From assembly GCA_021777055.1 (NCBI GenBank), contig JAIQZO010000105.1, positions 1-64,000 of the forward strand: a stretch of DNA of 64,000 bases, given 5' to 3'. This DNA comes from Candidatus Anammoxibacter sp. (GTDB lineage: Bacteria; Planctomycetota; Brocadiia; Brocadiales; Anammoxibacteraceae). Below, piece by piece: positions 63,770 to 64,000 of the stretch. How positions within the stretch are numbered: the stretch's first letter is position 1; every line of letters starts with the position of its first letter. Below the pieces are notes generated by a model that worked only from the letters and a program-made list of their open reading frames with translations, made no database searches and had not been told where the DNA came from. Position numbers and translations under genes: made by a program.

Positions 63770-64000
63770 AAAATTTCTGCTCCCGAAATTTGTAAACTAA
63801 TCAACAACAAAATAACGTATACAAAGTGCCATTAATACCGCAATTAATAGAATATTACTCTCTACCATAAATTTCGTTCTTTTTCTCATTTAGTGGGACA
63901 AGATCAACTTTATTTAAAGAACATGCCTCCTGTCAAAACTATAGTTACTTCCACTATCCAACTGCATCCGTTTTATTCTGCATCTCTATAATTCTGGCCG

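Noticed and set aside
1..64000. CRISPR arrays, rRNA operons, prophage
   Set aside because: No regular short direct repeats with spacers, no rRNA-like sequence and no phage structural genes were seen.

Overview
The window is about 64 kb of AT-rich bacterial chromosome. It holds single-copy housekeeping genes in short operons, separated by long intergenic stretches full of decayed mobile and duplicated DNA. The gene content suggests a Gram-negative-type planctomycete of the anammox kind, possibly a Scalindua-like lineage. It has LPS genes (waaA, lptE, TolC-type efflux), a c-di-AMP module, paired siroheme-decarboxylase-like AhbA/AhbB proteins, an eight-haem c-type cytochrome and a 'GYDD' YbeY. 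This is an inference from gene complement and base composition; no marker gene that fixes taxonomy is present.

Region by region. (1) 1-4.3 kb: a decayed integron. An integron-integrase C-terminal remnant on + is followed, on the opposite strand, by orphan genes each with an attC-like site at its 3' end: a PD-(D/E)XK-type nuclease, a membrane coiled-coil protein with three 48-residue repeats, and an unknown 256-aa protein. The start of a DUF4338/DruA-like protein is cut by the window edge. (2) 4.3-5.2 kb: a dispersed noncoding repeat and an IS4-like transposase relic. (3) 5.3-12.1 kb, minus strand: waaA-metK-ahcY, then secA. (4) 12.3-12.5 kb: tRNA-Leu(TAA) and tRNA-Cys(GCA). (5) 12.7-23.1 kb, plus strand: a clear promoter then purA-uppS-cdsA; phoH-like, ybeY, a TPR protein, lptE, folP, cdaA-ybbR and pdxJ. 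(6) 23.2-26.4 kb: a glycosyltransferase, a second copy of the dispersed repeat, an ISL3-type transposase remnant and a TorD-type chaperone remnant. (7) 26.4-33 kb: universal stress protein, NarX/NarL-type two-component pair, and a redox cluster (type-1-copper cupredoxin, PepSY-like membrane protein, eight-haem cytochrome c, b-type membrane partner) with an FNR/CRP-type palindrome. (8) 33-34.8 kb: palindromic repeats, a uspA relic and a tiny interrupted ORF. (9) 34.8-45 kb: secreted PKD/FN3 metalloprotease, M28 peptidase, YbaK deacylase, toast-rack-like secreted protein, small membrane proteins, and a frameshifted ATPase relic. (10) 45-54 kb: dapA, TolC-like protein, MoeB/ThiF, PsiE-like protein, PhoR/PhoB, CheX-like and J-domain proteins. 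(11) 54-64 kb: two AhbA/AhbB-like proteins, ABC-F ATPase, SDR, thioredoxin-like protein, DUF3108 lipoprotein, a small gene that needs a -1 frameshift at a dnaX-type slippery heptamer, and a HEAT-repeat protein.

The points most worth following up are the integron remnant and its orphan cassettes, the A_AAA_AAG frameshift gene at 62.2-62.5 kb, and the redox cluster beside the Nar-type two-component system.
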